Below, piece after piece: positions 25,331 to 33,152 of a DNA stretch of 64,000 bases. The stretch comes from an uncultured Clostridia bacterium (GTDB lineage: Bacteria > Bacillota > Clostridia > Oscillospirales > Acutalibacteraceae). A program made the position numbers and the translations under genes. Every line of letters begins with the position of its first letter. Position 1 is the first letter of the stretch. The notes beneath the pieces were generated by a model, which saw only the letters and a list, made by a program, of their open reading frames with translations, was not told the origin of the DNA and did not search any database. Location of the stretch: NCBI GenBank assembly GCA_947630835.1, contig CANRIZ010000001.1:62001-126000 (forward strand), given 5' to 3'.

Positions 25331-25427
25331 ACAATCACCCGATTTAAGGATATGAAAAGCAAAAGGGAAAAATTACTGTAATAATAACGTATGCGCCGTC
25401 ATATTATTTTCCCGAAGGAGGAATATT

Positions 25428-25682
25428 ATGTCAACGGCTGTCTATTGCTTATTCTTGATTGCGGGACTTGCAATATTAATTTCCATGATAAAAACAAAAA
25501 GATTTTTTTCCGCCCTTATTTTTTCCGCCCTGCAAGGCATTATAGCCCTGTTTGCGGCGAATTTTATAGGCGAATTTGCCGGTATGAGCATAAGCATAAA
25601 TCCGCATACGCTCGTGTTATGCGCCGCAGGAGGTATTCCGGCGGTAATCTTTTTGCTGTTATTGGGAATAATTTTCAAATAA
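25428..25682 (+). CDS. bofA: BofA-like inhibitor of pro-sigma-K processing
   Basis: 84 residues and almost entirely hydrophobic. The second half, FIGEFAGMSISINPHTLVLC followed by AAGGIPAVIFLLLL, matches the BofA family pattern (N/G-rich helix, INPxT, then GIPxVxxLLLL). BofA holds SpoIVFB inactive together with SpoIVFA at the forespore membrane. The gene is divergent from the M23/M50 pair across about 97 bp. The start is set by GGAGGAATATT. The short length and family divergence leave some doubt. Confidence 0.78.
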   Translation: MSTAVYCLFLIAGLAILISMIKTKRFFSALIFSALQGIIALFAANFIGEFAGMSISINPHTLVLCAAGGIPAVIFLLLLGIIFK

Positions 25683-25688
25683 TAACGG

Positions 25689-25717
25689 TTGATTTTTTAT
25701 ATAAGTTATAGTATAAT
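25689..25717 (+). promoter_or_regulatory. tRNA-Val promoter
   Basis: TTGATT, 17-bp spacer, TATAAT, 30 bases before the tRNA. Confidence 0.8.
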
Positions 25718-25747
25718 TATCGAGCAACATAAAAATACGGTCTTTTA

Positions 25748-25823
25748 GGAATCATAGCTCAGCTGGCAGAGCATCCGCTTGACGTGCGGAAGGTCATAGG
25801 TTCGAGCCCTATTGGTTCCACCA
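25748..25823 (+). tRNA. tRNA-Val (anticodon GAC)
   Basis: 76 bases. Acceptor stem GGAATCA/TGGTTCC, D arm with AGCTCAGCTGGCAGAGC, anticodon stem TCCGC/GCGGA closing TTGACGT (anticodon GAC), T arm with GTTCGAGCC-type loop, and encoded CCA. Confidence 0.96.
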
Positions 25824-25858
25824 AAATCGACAGGGGTTGAAAGACTCTTGCCGATTTT
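25823..25858 (+). terminator. tRNA-Val terminator
   Basis: AAAATCG/CGATTTT outer stem plus CAGGGG/CTCTTG inner stem, then ATTTTTGTTTTT. Confidence 0.75.
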
Positions 25859-25943
25859 ATTTTTGTTTTTGATTTTAAACCGTTATCCGTATGTTTGATT
25901 TTTTAAAAAAATATTAAAAATTTTTTAATATTGATTTTTCTTA

Positions 25944-25972
25944 TTGACCGATTAAATAAAATAAAGTAAAAT
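25944..25972 (+). promoter_or_regulatory. Promoter for the 223-residue unknown gene
   Basis: TTGACC, 17-bp spacer, TAAAAT; about 56 bases before the start codon in a very AT-rich stretch that otherwise shows nothing. Confidence 0.6.
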
Positions 25973-26028
25973 AAATACATATTAAATTCAACTATTTCTT
26001 TTTTATATAAATAAATTGGTGATTAAAA

Positions 26029-26700
26029 ATGAAAAAAATATTTGCTTTTGAAGTATTTGATATAATACCTTGCCCCGACGGGATTATTTTTTCGCAAAAG
26101 CAGCTTTATAACGGTACAAGTTATAAGGTCAGCTTTTTTATGTACAACAGCCAAAGCTCCAAAACCGTTCCGGTTACCAAGGACGTGTACCTTGCGTATA
26201 AATTCGGCGAAAATTTTGAAGCCATAGCGGAGTCCATAGGCGATTACGTTTCGTGCGAGGCTACGATTTTTAAGAACGGGAGCGTCGGCATAGTTTATCC
26301 GTCGGGCGAAACGGGTCTTTTTGACAAAAGGGGCAGGAATATATGGACGGGAGATTTGCTGTATCACGACTGTCCCATAAGCGGCATTGTTGCCGACGGC
26401 ACTCAGTTCTGGACGGCGATACCCATGCAAAACTCGATTATAAGCTATTCCGTCGTTCACAAAAAGTTTAATATGAGAATAGGCTCCGAAACCTCCCCCA
26501 CCTTTTCGGAACCCGTTTTTGTAAGCATTTACGGAAACGATATTTTTGTCTGCAACGCAGGCTCAAACAAAATCCGCACCGTAAGCCTCGGCAATTATAT
26601 TGCAAACGACTACAAGCAATTTTCCGAACCCGTCTACAGGTATATTCGTTCCGCAGGAAAGGAATACGTAGTTTTGGCTTCGGGTGTGTTTGAGCTTTGA
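26029..26700 (+). CDS. Protein of unknown function, beta-rich, 223 residues
   Basis: I do not recognise this protein. It starts MKKIFAFEVFDIIPCPDGI and has no signal peptide or membrane segment, so it looks cytoplasmic. The sequence alternates short hydrophobic strands with Gly/Asp turns, including pieces such as GSVGIVYPSGETGLFDKRG and SVYGND-like turns (FVSIYGNDIFVCNAGSNKI) that resemble beta-propeller blades of the NHL/YVTN kind. At 223 residues it could hold four to five blades, fewer than a closed propeller, so that is only a hint. It has its own promoter, a GGTGATTAA ribosome binding site and a terminator, and stands alone between tRNA-Val and a convergent lipoprotein gene. Confidence 0.75.
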   Translation: MKKIFAFEVFDIIPCPDGIIFSQKQLYNGTSYKVSFFMYNSQSSKTVPVTKDVYLAYKFGENFEAIAESIGDYVSCEATIFKNGSVGIVYPSGETGLFDKRGRNIWTGDLLYHDCPISGIVADGTQFWTAIPMQNSIISYSVVHKKFNMRIGSETSPTFSEPVFVSIYGNDIFVCNAGSNKIRTVSLGNYIANDYKQFSEPVYRYIRSAGKEYVVLASGVFEL

Positions 26701-26730
26701 TTGCGGTTTAATTTAATTTTCGTAAAACAA

Positions 26731-26756
26731 AGGGTGAAGGTTTAAGCCTCCACCCT
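26731..26756. terminator. Bidirectional terminator
   Basis: AGGGTG-A-AGG / CCT-C-CACCCT with a six-base loop, followed by a T run on the plus side and with A-rich flank on the other; between converging genes. Confidence 0.8.
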
Positions 26757-26762
26757 GTTTTT

Positions 26763-27563
26763 TTATTCCCATATAATTTCAAGCTTATCAATGTTAAGTC
26801 CGTTATTTGTCGGATACCAGCTTTTGCCGAGCAATACGTCCTCTTTGCCGCATTTCATATTTATTTTAAGCAGATTTGAGCAGTTATAAAAGGCGTATTC
26901 CCCTATTTCCTTTATGCCCTTGGGGAGCGTAAGTTCTTTTAATTCGGTGCAATAACCGAACGAGTCCTTGCCTATATATTCGAGCGAATCGGGTATTTTA
27001 ATATCCGCAAGCGAAGAACAGCGGAAAAACGCTTTTTCTTCAATTCTTTTTAATTTTGAAGGAAGCGTCAGGCTTTTAAGATTCGGGCATTTGTAAAAGC
27101 ATTTTGTACGCAGAACCTCGACGCTGTCGGGAATTACAAAGCTCTCCCCTTTTGCGGCGGGATAAAACAGCAAAGTTTTCATATCCTTTGTGTAAAGAAC
27201 GCCGTCAACGCTTCGGAAATTTTTGTTTTCTTCGCTCACCTCAAACGCTTTAAGGTTCTGATTGTTTTCAAAAGCCCAAACCCCTATGTTTTCAACATTT
27301 TTGCCTATTTTTATAAGCTCCGCGCTTTCAAGGTTGCAGCCGGCGAAATCCGCAATATCCGTAACGGGCGAGCCCTCGTATTCGTCGGGTATGGAAATCG
27401 TTTTTATCGTGGTCTTGTTCGGAAGCTCCGTAACGATTGCCTTTGAATTTTCGACCTTATATTTTATTTTTGCGTTTTCTGTCGGAAGCTGACCGTTGCA
27501 GCCCGAAAACAGCAGGGCAAAAGCGAACAAAATGCAAACTGCGGAAATTATTTTGCGTTTCAT
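26763..27563 (-). CDS. LRR (BspA-type) lipoprotein
   Basis: 266 residues. A lipoprotein signal ends in LLFSGC (Cys22 would be lipidated), followed by five or so BspA-type leucine-rich repeats such as SFVIPDSVEVLRTKCFYKC and LTLPKGIKEIGEYAFYNCS. It is therefore an outer-face, membrane-tethered LRR protein. Its ATG overlaps the stop of the upstream GPH transporter as ATGA, so the two are translated together. It could capture a substrate or partner for that transporter, but nothing in the sequence names a ligand. Confidence 0.86.
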   Translation of the reverse strand: MKRKIISAVCILFAFALLFSGCNGQLPTENAKIKYKVENSKAIVTELPNKTTIKTISIPDEYEGSPVTDIADFAGCNLESAELIKIGKNVENIGVWAFENNQNLKAFEVSEENKNFRSVDGVLYTKDMKTLLFYPAAKGESFVIPDSVEVLRTKCFYKCPNLKSLTLPSKLKRIEEKAFFRCSSLADIKIPDSLEYIGKDSFGYCTELKELTLPKGIKEIGEYAFYNCSNLLKINMKCGKEDVLLGKSWYPTNNGLNIDKLEIIWE

Positions 27564-29245
27564 ATTTCGCTCACCTCCCGAATTTGCTCCTCGCCTTTTT
27601 CAAATTCCTCAAGCCGAGCCTTCAAATCCTCAACGCATTTGTCGTATTTTTCCCTTGTAAGGTCATAGAACAAATACGGTATCGTAACAAGCACGAGCGA
27701 TATGATGGTAGCCCAGGTATAAATTGAAAATACCTTTGTCAGAATAGCCGAGTCGTAAAGCACGTCCCAATCCGAGGTGAAGCCGACGAGCTTCAGCATA
27801 TACGGCACTATATAGCTTATAGCCATGGAAACGGGATTCAAGAACCAGGTAAATATTCCCGACATGGAATCGGCTCTTTCGTTGTATTTCCATTGGTGAT
27901 AAGTTTGCACGTCCGCTCCGAAGCCCGAGCCTACGCCGTCTACTACGGGCTGTATCGTATTTCTCAAAGTAAGGGCTATCAGGAAGACGAATATGTTTCC
28001 GAGCTTTACCGCCAGAACTATTCCCAAGGTCATCAGTATAGTAACCCCTCGGGAAACCAAAAGTATGGTTCTTTTTTCAAAGCGCTTTGTAAGTATCGGG
28101 CAGAGTATATTTCCGAGCGTCATACCCACTACCACTATATTTGCCGCCACGCCCGAGAACCATTCCATTCTCAGCGAATAAATAAACCACCAGCCCAAAA
28201 GGTTGCCTATAAGCCATTGATACTGACCGAGGACGTTTGAAATATTGATAATCCAAAAATATTTATTCTTAAGCACGTTTTTTGCGCCCTTGAAGAAAGT
28301 GACCTTGGCGCGCTTTTCTATGGGAGCTTCTATTACCCTCTCCTTGCACTTTACGACGGCAAGGGATACAAAAGCGCCCGTAAACGCAAAAATCGGCACA
28401 AACACTCTGTAGGTTTTAATGTTTAAGTAACCGCCCGTAACGGAGATAAGCATCGGTAAAAACATATTGATAACCGACGGGAAAAATCCCGTAATTATCG
28501 GCGCTATAGAATAGAACCTCTGCCTTTCCTGGGAATTGGGCGTCATAAAGGTTACCATACCGCCTGCGTTTATCCAATTTTGATAGAAATAGTTTAAAAG
28601 AGAAAATGCAAAGTTTAAAATTATCAGCCTTTTTGTGTAGCTCATTTCAAGCAGCGGCAAATACGGAATAACCGACATTATGACGGCGGAGGGTATTCCG
28701 CAGATTACAAGGAAAGGTTTAATCCTGCCGTACTTTGCGCTGAACGCCCTTCTTATACCCCAGGTAATGTAATTTGTAATGCCGGCTATAAGCAAATTGT
28801 TGCCGACAAGCTGAGGGAAGCCCTTTATTATGAACTCAAACCTTGCCGACGGTATAAAGTAGCAGCATATGCCTATGATAATTTCCGCAGAATACGCTAT
28901 ATGGGCAAATACTTTCATCTTGGGGGTTAATCTGCCGTGGTTTTCAAAAATAAGAACGCCTATGGGATTAAAGAATATAAGAATATACCCTATAACCGTT
29001 CCCATCATTCCTATAATGGTAAAATCAAGATTTGAAATTCCCATAATAGAACCTGTAAAATATGTGGCGGAAAAGGTCATTATTGCGGCAAAGGTCATAA
29101 AAATATATGTTCCGCCCTGCATTGCCGTGTAAGCTACAAATTCGCTAAGGGAAACATACTCGCCCTGCGCCGGCTTATTCCAATGCTCTTTCACATATGC
29201 CGGAGCAGACTTAATCGAGGACTTCAGCTTTTTAATATCCATCAT
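27560..29245 (-). CDS. MFS transporter, GPH-type sugar symporter relative
   Basis: 561 residues from the ATG at 29243-29245, preceded by GGGGGAAG; a second ATG follows at once. The longer upstream open frame overlaps the promoter and is rejected. Multiple membrane helices, with YTAMQGGTYIFMTFAAIMTF near the start and a conserved-looking TYHQWKYNERADSMSGIFTW segment late, fit a divergent GPH/MFS symporter of the large ~560-residue subtype common in Clostridia. Substrate unknown. Coupled to the LRR lipoprotein gene. Confidence 0.78.
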   Translation of the reverse strand: MMDIKKLKSSIKSAPAYVKEHWNKPAQGEYVSLSEFVAYTAMQGGTYIFMTFAAIMTFSATYFTGSIMGISNLDFTIIGMMGTVIGYILIFFNPIGVLIFENHGRLTPKMKVFAHIAYSAEIIIGICCYFIPSARFEFIIKGFPQLVGNNLLIAGITNYITWGIRRAFSAKYGRIKPFLVICGIPSAVIMSVIPYLPLLEMSYTKRLIILNFAFSLLNYFYQNWINAGGMVTFMTPNSQERQRFYSIAPIITGFFPSVINMFLPMLISVTGGYLNIKTYRVFVPIFAFTGAFVSLAVVKCKERVIEAPIEKRAKVTFFKGAKNVLKNKYFWIINISNVLGQYQWLIGNLLGWWFIYSLRMEWFSGVAANIVVVGMTLGNILCPILTKRFEKRTILLVSRGVTILMTLGIVLAVKLGNIFVFLIALTLRNTIQPVVDGVGSGFGADVQTYHQWKYNERADSMSGIFTWFLNPVSMAISYIVPYMLKLVGFTSDWDVLYDSAILTKVFSIYTWATIISLVLVTIPYLFYDLTREKYDKCVEDLKARLEEFEKGEEQIREVSEI

Positions 29246-29273
29246 TCTTCCCCCATTGGATTGATACAGATTT

Positions 29274-29302
29274 ATTGTAACATTACAAGCCCAAATATAC
29301 AA
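29274..29302 (-). promoter_or_regulatory. Promoter for the transporter-lipoprotein operon
   Basis: TTGTAT (29302-29297), 17-bp spacer, TACAAT (29279-29274) on the minus strand. Confidence 0.6.
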
Positions 29303-29360
29303 TAAAAACAAGCAAGGCAAAATACACAAATTTTTTAGCTATAAAATGTACAAATATCCA

Positions 29361-29389
29361 TTGACATTTTTGCAATTTTATTGTAAATT
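29361..29389 (+). promoter_or_regulatory. Promoter for the 343-residue membrane-anchored protein
   Basis: TTGACA, 17-bp spacer, TAAATT on the plus strand; back to back with the transporter promoter. Confidence 0.7.
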
Positions 29390-29447
29390 ATAAGAGTATT
29401 ATCTTGTGTTATTATACATTAAGCAAGACTGAAAGGGGAACATATAA

Positions 29448-30479
29448 ATGTCTAAAAAAGAAAAAATACCGTCAACTCCCGAAACAAGAGCAAAGGCTAT
29501 CGCCGATAAGCAGGAGGTCAGAAAAGCTTTTAAAAAGACTTTTTTCCCTGCTCTGGCAATTTGTCTTTGCCTGTTATTGATTTATTCGGTAAGTTACATA
29601 GCTTTCTTTAAGCCTGCCGAAATAACCGAAGAGGGTTCTGTTCCGGTAGTCAATAATAATTCAAACATAAGCTCGGTCGGCGGAGCGGATAACTCTGCGG
29701 TCGATACAAACACACCCGCTGCGGACAGCGGTTCGGGCGCCACGGCTTCCGGCGGCAGCTCGGGTACGGCTTCTTCGGGCGGCAGCGCTGCTCCTTCGGG
29801 CGGTTCTTCCGCTTCGGCAAGCGGCGGAATTTCGGCCTCAAGCTCCACGGCGGACGTTGTTAATTACTTCAACACCGCAATCAATAAGGTTAAGCCCAAC
29901 GCAAAGAAGGTTACTCTTGTAAAAGAGCTTAACAAAGAAGCCGGCGGCATCGAGGGCAACCTCCCCAGCACGCTTACAAGTATCGCAAACTCGCTTATTG
30001 CAAGCAACATGGGCGAAAAAGACCTCAGCACTCTTGACCCGGGCGCAGTAAACGCAACTACCGTTGAGCAGAAAAACGCAATGTTCCCCGTTGAAAACGA
30101 AACCTGGTCAAGTAAGCTCACCGCAGACGACGTTGAAAAGGCAGAGGTTCAGGAAAACGGCGGCAAGTACGTTATCACGCTTCATATTAAGGCGGACGAA
30201 CCGAGCGCGGACACAGCTCACGGCGTTGGCCATAACGGAAAGATTTTCTCGGTTGTTATGCCTTCGATAGTTACCGACAACGCAGGCCCCGCTTCTTCGC
30301 TTATCAAGGACGTAAAAACAGGTCATAAAGACGGTATTGTAAGGATTACCGTCGATAAGGCTACGGGCAACGTTACCGACGCTTTCTATTCATACGTTTG
30401 GACTCTTTCTTTGAGCGCTTTGGGCGCGGACCTTTCTATCCCCTTCGGCCTTGAAAAGACCTTTACAATCTCTTGGTAA
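29448..30479 (+). CDS. Membrane-anchored extracellular protein of unknown function with Ser/Gly/Ala linker
   Basis: 343 residues. A charged cytoplasmic N-terminus (1-32) precedes one transmembrane helix (about 33-55, FFPALAICLCLLLIYSVSYI). A low-complexity Ser/Gly/Ala linker follows (about 75-135), then a globular domain (about 136-343) with ENGGKYVITLHIKADEPS and VRITVDKATGNVTDAFYSY. The C-terminal part looks like a beta-sandwich or FMN-binding-like extracytoplasmic fold, but I cannot name it. The linker would hold the domain away from the membrane. AAAGGGGAACATATAA precedes the ATG. Its promoter and terminator are clear, and its codon use is cleaner (more C-ending codons) than most neighbours, suggesting good expression. 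Confidence 0.8.
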   Translation: MSKKEKIPSTPETRAKAIADKQEVRKAFKKTFFPALAICLCLLLIYSVSYIAFFKPAEITEEGSVPVVNNNSNISSVGGADNSAVDTNTPAADSGSGATASGGSSGTASSGGSAAPSGGSSASASGGISASSSTADVVNYFNTAINKVKPNAKKVTLVKELNKEAGGIEGNLPSTLTSIANSLIASNMGEKDLSTLDPGAVNATTVEQKNAMFPVENETWSSKLTADDVEKAEVQENGGKYVITLHIKADEPSADTAHGVGHNGKIFSVVMPSIVTDNAGPASSLIKDVKTGHKDGIVRITVDKATGNVTDAFYSYVWTLSLSALGADLSIPFGLEKTFTISW

Positions 30480-30490
30480 CAAATAATATA

Positions 30491-30516
30491 AGAAAAGCCT
30501 CAAACGGGGCTTTTCT
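30491..30516 (+). terminator. Intrinsic terminator
   Basis: 9-bp stem AGAAAAGCC/GGCTTTTCT followed by TTTTTC. Confidence 0.8.
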
Positions 30517-30555
30517 TTTTCTCTCGGTTTAGGCGAGAAACGCCGATTAATTTTA

Positions 30556-30583
30556 TTGACAAGCAAAATAAGTATGTTATACT
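30556..30583 (+). promoter_or_regulatory. Promoter for the SDR/zinc-ribbon gene
   Basis: TTGACA, 16-bp spacer, TATACT; followed by GAGGAGGAAGTT as ribosome binding site. Confidence 0.75.
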
Positions 30584-30614
30584 ATAATTATTATTTTATT
30601 ACGAGGAGGAAGTT

Positions 30615-32180
30615 ATGGCAGACAAAAAAACCGTTATGCTCACAGGTGGTTCGGGCAACATGGGCTTTGCCGGATTTAATGAGCTGTACGCAAAAAAGGA
30701 CAGGTTCAACATCACTCTTCTTTTAAGGAACAGTGAAAAGAACAGGGAAAAATTCAAGGCGTATTTCGACGATCCGTCGGTTCGTATCGTTTGGGGCGAT
30801 TTAACCAAATACGAGGACGTTCTCGACGCAGTTAACGGCGCGGATTATGTTTTGCACGTTGGCGGAATGGTATCGCCTGCCGCCGACTGGAAGCCCTACA
30901 GAACGCAAAAAACAAATATCGGCGCTGCCGAAAATATTTGTAAGGCCGTTCTTGCCCAGCCCAATCCGGACGCAGTAAAGGTTTGCTACATAGGCACGGT
31001 TGCCGAAACGGGCGACAGAAACTATCCCATTCACTGGGGACGCTGCGGCGACCCTCTTAAGGTTTCGGTTTATGACCATTATGCCGTTTCAAAATGCCGC
31101 GCTGAGGCTGTTTTTGTTGAAAGCGGCATCAAGAACTGGGTTGTAATGCGTCAGTCGGGCATCCTCTATCCCAATATTCTTAAAAATATGGATCCCATTA
31201 TGTTCCACGTTCCCATCAACGGCGTTCTTGAATGGTGTACCGTTGAGGATTCCGGCCGTCTTCTTGCCAACCTTTGCGATGAGGATTCCAAGGGCAACCT
31301 CGGCGGCGATTTCTGGAACCACTTTTTCAACATAGGTTCGGGTCAGGAATACAGAATTTCAAATTATGAATTCGAGGTTCTTCTTCTCGGCACTCTCGGC
31401 CTTGCCGGTCCCGAAAAGCTTTTCGACCCCAACTGGTTCATAACAAAGAATTTCCACGGTCAGTTCTATGCCGACGGCGACAAGCTTGAGGAGTTCCTTC
31501 ATTTCCGTGAAAATCTCCCGGTTAAGGACTACTTTAACCGCCTTGCCGACCAGGTTGAATTTTACTTTAAAATCCCGAGATACCTTCCCAAAAATCTCGT
31601 TGCCGCATGCGCTAAGCCCTTTATGAAGAAAATTGCCTCAACGCCCGATTTCGGTACTCTCGACTGGGCGGCGAAGGACAATAAAGTTCGTATGAGCGCT
31701 TACTACGGCTCAAAAGAGGAATGGGAAAAGCTTCCGACAAAGTGGGAAGACTTTGAAATTATCAAATTTGAGAAGGAAAGCTCCGCCGCAGAGAAATATA
31801 AACTCGACCACGGCTACGACGAATCCAAGCCGGAATCCGAGCTTGATATTGACGATATGAAGCAGGCGGCGAAGTTCAGGGGCGGCGAATGTCTTTCCGA
31901 CAGTATGACTAAGGGCGATATGGCTACGAAGCTTAAATGGAAATGCGGTCACTGCGGCGCTGAATTTGAAGCAAGCCCGGCGCTTATTCTTCTCGGCGGT
32001 CACTGGTGTCCGGAATGTTATATCCCCCACAAGGCTTGGGATTACGACTCCATTGCCAAGACCAATCCCTTCTTTGCACAGGTTTGGTATCCCAACCATA
32101 CCAAGGAAGAAAACAACCGTTATGAATTTGACGAGTTGTTCCATATCGACGGAAAACCCTGGGACGAAATTAAGAGATAA
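30615..32180 (+). CDS. NAD(P)-dependent epimerase/dehydratase (extended SDR) with C-terminal zinc ribbon
   Basis: 521 residues. The Rossmann motif TGGSGNMGFAG (residues 10-20), VWGDLTKYEDV acidic loop, and YAVSK near residue 157 (catalytic Tyr/Lys) place residues 1 to about 310 in the extended SDR superfamily, which modifies nucleotide sugars or similar substrates. The remainder is unusual for the family: a charged linker region and, near residues 435-465, a CxxC...CxxC zinc ribbon (KCGHCGAEF and HWCPECY). The zinc ribbon may bind nucleic acid or a protein partner or be purely structural. The gene is monocistronic with its own promoter and terminator and has codon use typical of well-expressed genes. 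The substrate cannot be assigned. Confidence 0.82.
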   Translation: MADKKTVMLTGGSGNMGFAGFNELYAKKDRFNITLLLRNSEKNREKFKAYFDDPSVRIVWGDLTKYEDVLDAVNGADYVLHVGGMVSPAADWKPYRTQKTNIGAAENICKAVLAQPNPDAVKVCYIGTVAETGDRNYPIHWGRCGDPLKVSVYDHYAVSKCRAEAVFVESGIKNWVVMRQSGILYPNILKNMDPIMFHVPINGVLEWCTVEDSGRLLANLCDEDSKGNLGGDFWNHFFNIGSGQEYRISNYEFEVLLLGTLGLAGPEKLFDPNWFITKNFHGQFYADGDKLEEFLHFRENLPVKDYFNRLADQVEFYFKIPRYLPKNLVAACAKPFMKKIASTPDFGTLDWAAKDNKVRMSAYYGSKEEWEKLPTKWEDFEIIKFEKESSAAEKYKLDHGYDESKPESELDIDDMKQAAKFRGGECLSDSMTKGDMATKLKWKCGHCGAEFEASPALILLGGHWCPECYIPHKAWDYDSIAKTNPFFAQVWYPNHTKEENNRYEFDELFHIDGKPWDEIKR

Positions 32181-32192
32181 AACGATATTTTT

Positions 32193-32216
32193 AAGGGCGG
32201 GAATTTTCCTGCCCTT
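32193..32216 (+). terminator. Intrinsic terminator
   Basis: AAGGGC-G-GGA / TCC-T-GCCCTT stem with an ATTT loop, followed by TATTTTTTT. Confidence 0.8.
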
Positions 32217-32233
32217 TATTTTTTTGCTTTTTG

Positions 32234-32273
32234 TTGAATTTTTTTGTTATAGATGTTAAAATAATTGTATAAT
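32234..32273 (+). promoter_or_regulatory. Promoter region of the CDF operon
   Basis: Two overlapping candidates: TTGAAT-17-TAAAAT (32234-32262), and TTGTTA with TATAAT (32244-32273, 18-bp spacer). Confidence 0.55.
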
Positions 32274-32305
32274 TTGCGAAATTCAATTTAAAAGAGGAAG
32301 CTGTT

Positions 32306-33151
32306 TTGAGGCATAAAAACAAAATCTTAATATGCTCTGCGGCTTTTGCCGTAAACCTTTTATTGTTTTTTACAAAAATCTACATAGCTTTAACCTCTAA
32401 CAGCATAAGCATATATGTAGATTCCTTAAATTCCCTTGCGGATTCGCTGATTTGCTTTATTTCAATAATCGGATTTAAGGCTGCCGCCGCAGACAAAAGC
32501 GAGAATTATCCCTTTGGTTTTGGCAGAATAGAAGCGCTTATTAATTTTATCCTTTCCCTTGTAATACTCTTTACGGGATTTGCGTTTATTTATTCTTCCC
32601 TGCAAAGGCTTATGTACCCCGTCCCCGTTTGGTATTCGGCTAAATATGCCGCGGTTATTGCGGTTACGGCGGCAATTAAGCTTTTTATGGCGTTTGCGTA
32701 CAGAGGAATATACAAAAAAAGCCGTTCTTCCGTTATGAAAAGCCTTGCCGTTGACAGCGTGCTTGATTTTTTTGTATCCGTCTGCATAGTTATCTCGTTT
32801 ACGCTGACTGCGGTAATCGGATATGCGGTTGATTCCGTAACGGGCATAGCTGCGGCGCTGATAATAATTGTAAGCGGAATTAAAACACTTATTTCCTCAT
32901 GCTCAGAGATAATCGGCAAAAGGGACTCGGAAATTACGCAAAAAGCGACGGAAATTTTACTTTCGGACAGCCGAGTGACGCAGGTTTTAAAAAGCGAAGC
33001 TCATATTTACGGCGAGTATGCGGTTATTAACGCAGAGATAAGGGCAAACGTCCAAAGCGCAAACGATGTATTTTTGCTTACCGACAGCTTAAAAACGGAA
33101 ATCAAAAATCGGCTTAACGCCGAAATATTTATAACTTTTGGGGGTAACTGA
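32306..33151 (+). CDS. Cation diffusion facilitator (CDF) family transporter
   Basis: 281 residues with five to six membrane helices, exporting divalent metal ions in exchange for protons in characterised relatives. IYVDSLNSLADSLICFISII followed by NYPFGFGRIEAL is the CDF signature. The usual His of the FGHGR motif is Phe here, and the first metal-site position is Asn (NSLAD), as in one CDF subclade. The metal is therefore uncertain. The start is TTG (32306-32308) seven bases after GAGGAAG; no ATG is better placed. It is followed two bases later by the phosphoesterase gene. Confidence 0.88.
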   Translation: MRHKNKILICSAAFAVNLLLFFTKIYIALTSNSISIYVDSLNSLADSLICFISIIGFKAAAADKSENYPFGFGRIEALINFILSLVILFTGFAFIYSSLQRLMYPVPVWYSAKYAAVIAVTAAIKLFMAFAYRGIYKKSRSSVMKSLAVDSVLDFFVSVCIVISFTLTAVIGYAVDSVTGIAAALIIIVSGIKTLISSCSEIIGKRDSEITQKATEILLSDSRVTQVLKSEAHIYGEYAVINAEIRANVQSANDVFLLTDSLKTEIKNRLNAEIFITFGGN

Positions 33152-33152
33152 T

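Noticed and set aside
25331-25427. Sigma-E or sigma-G promoters between the M23 gene and bofA
   Set aside because: CATATTAT- and CATACGTT-like elements occur, but no matching -35 at proper spacing could be identified with confidence.
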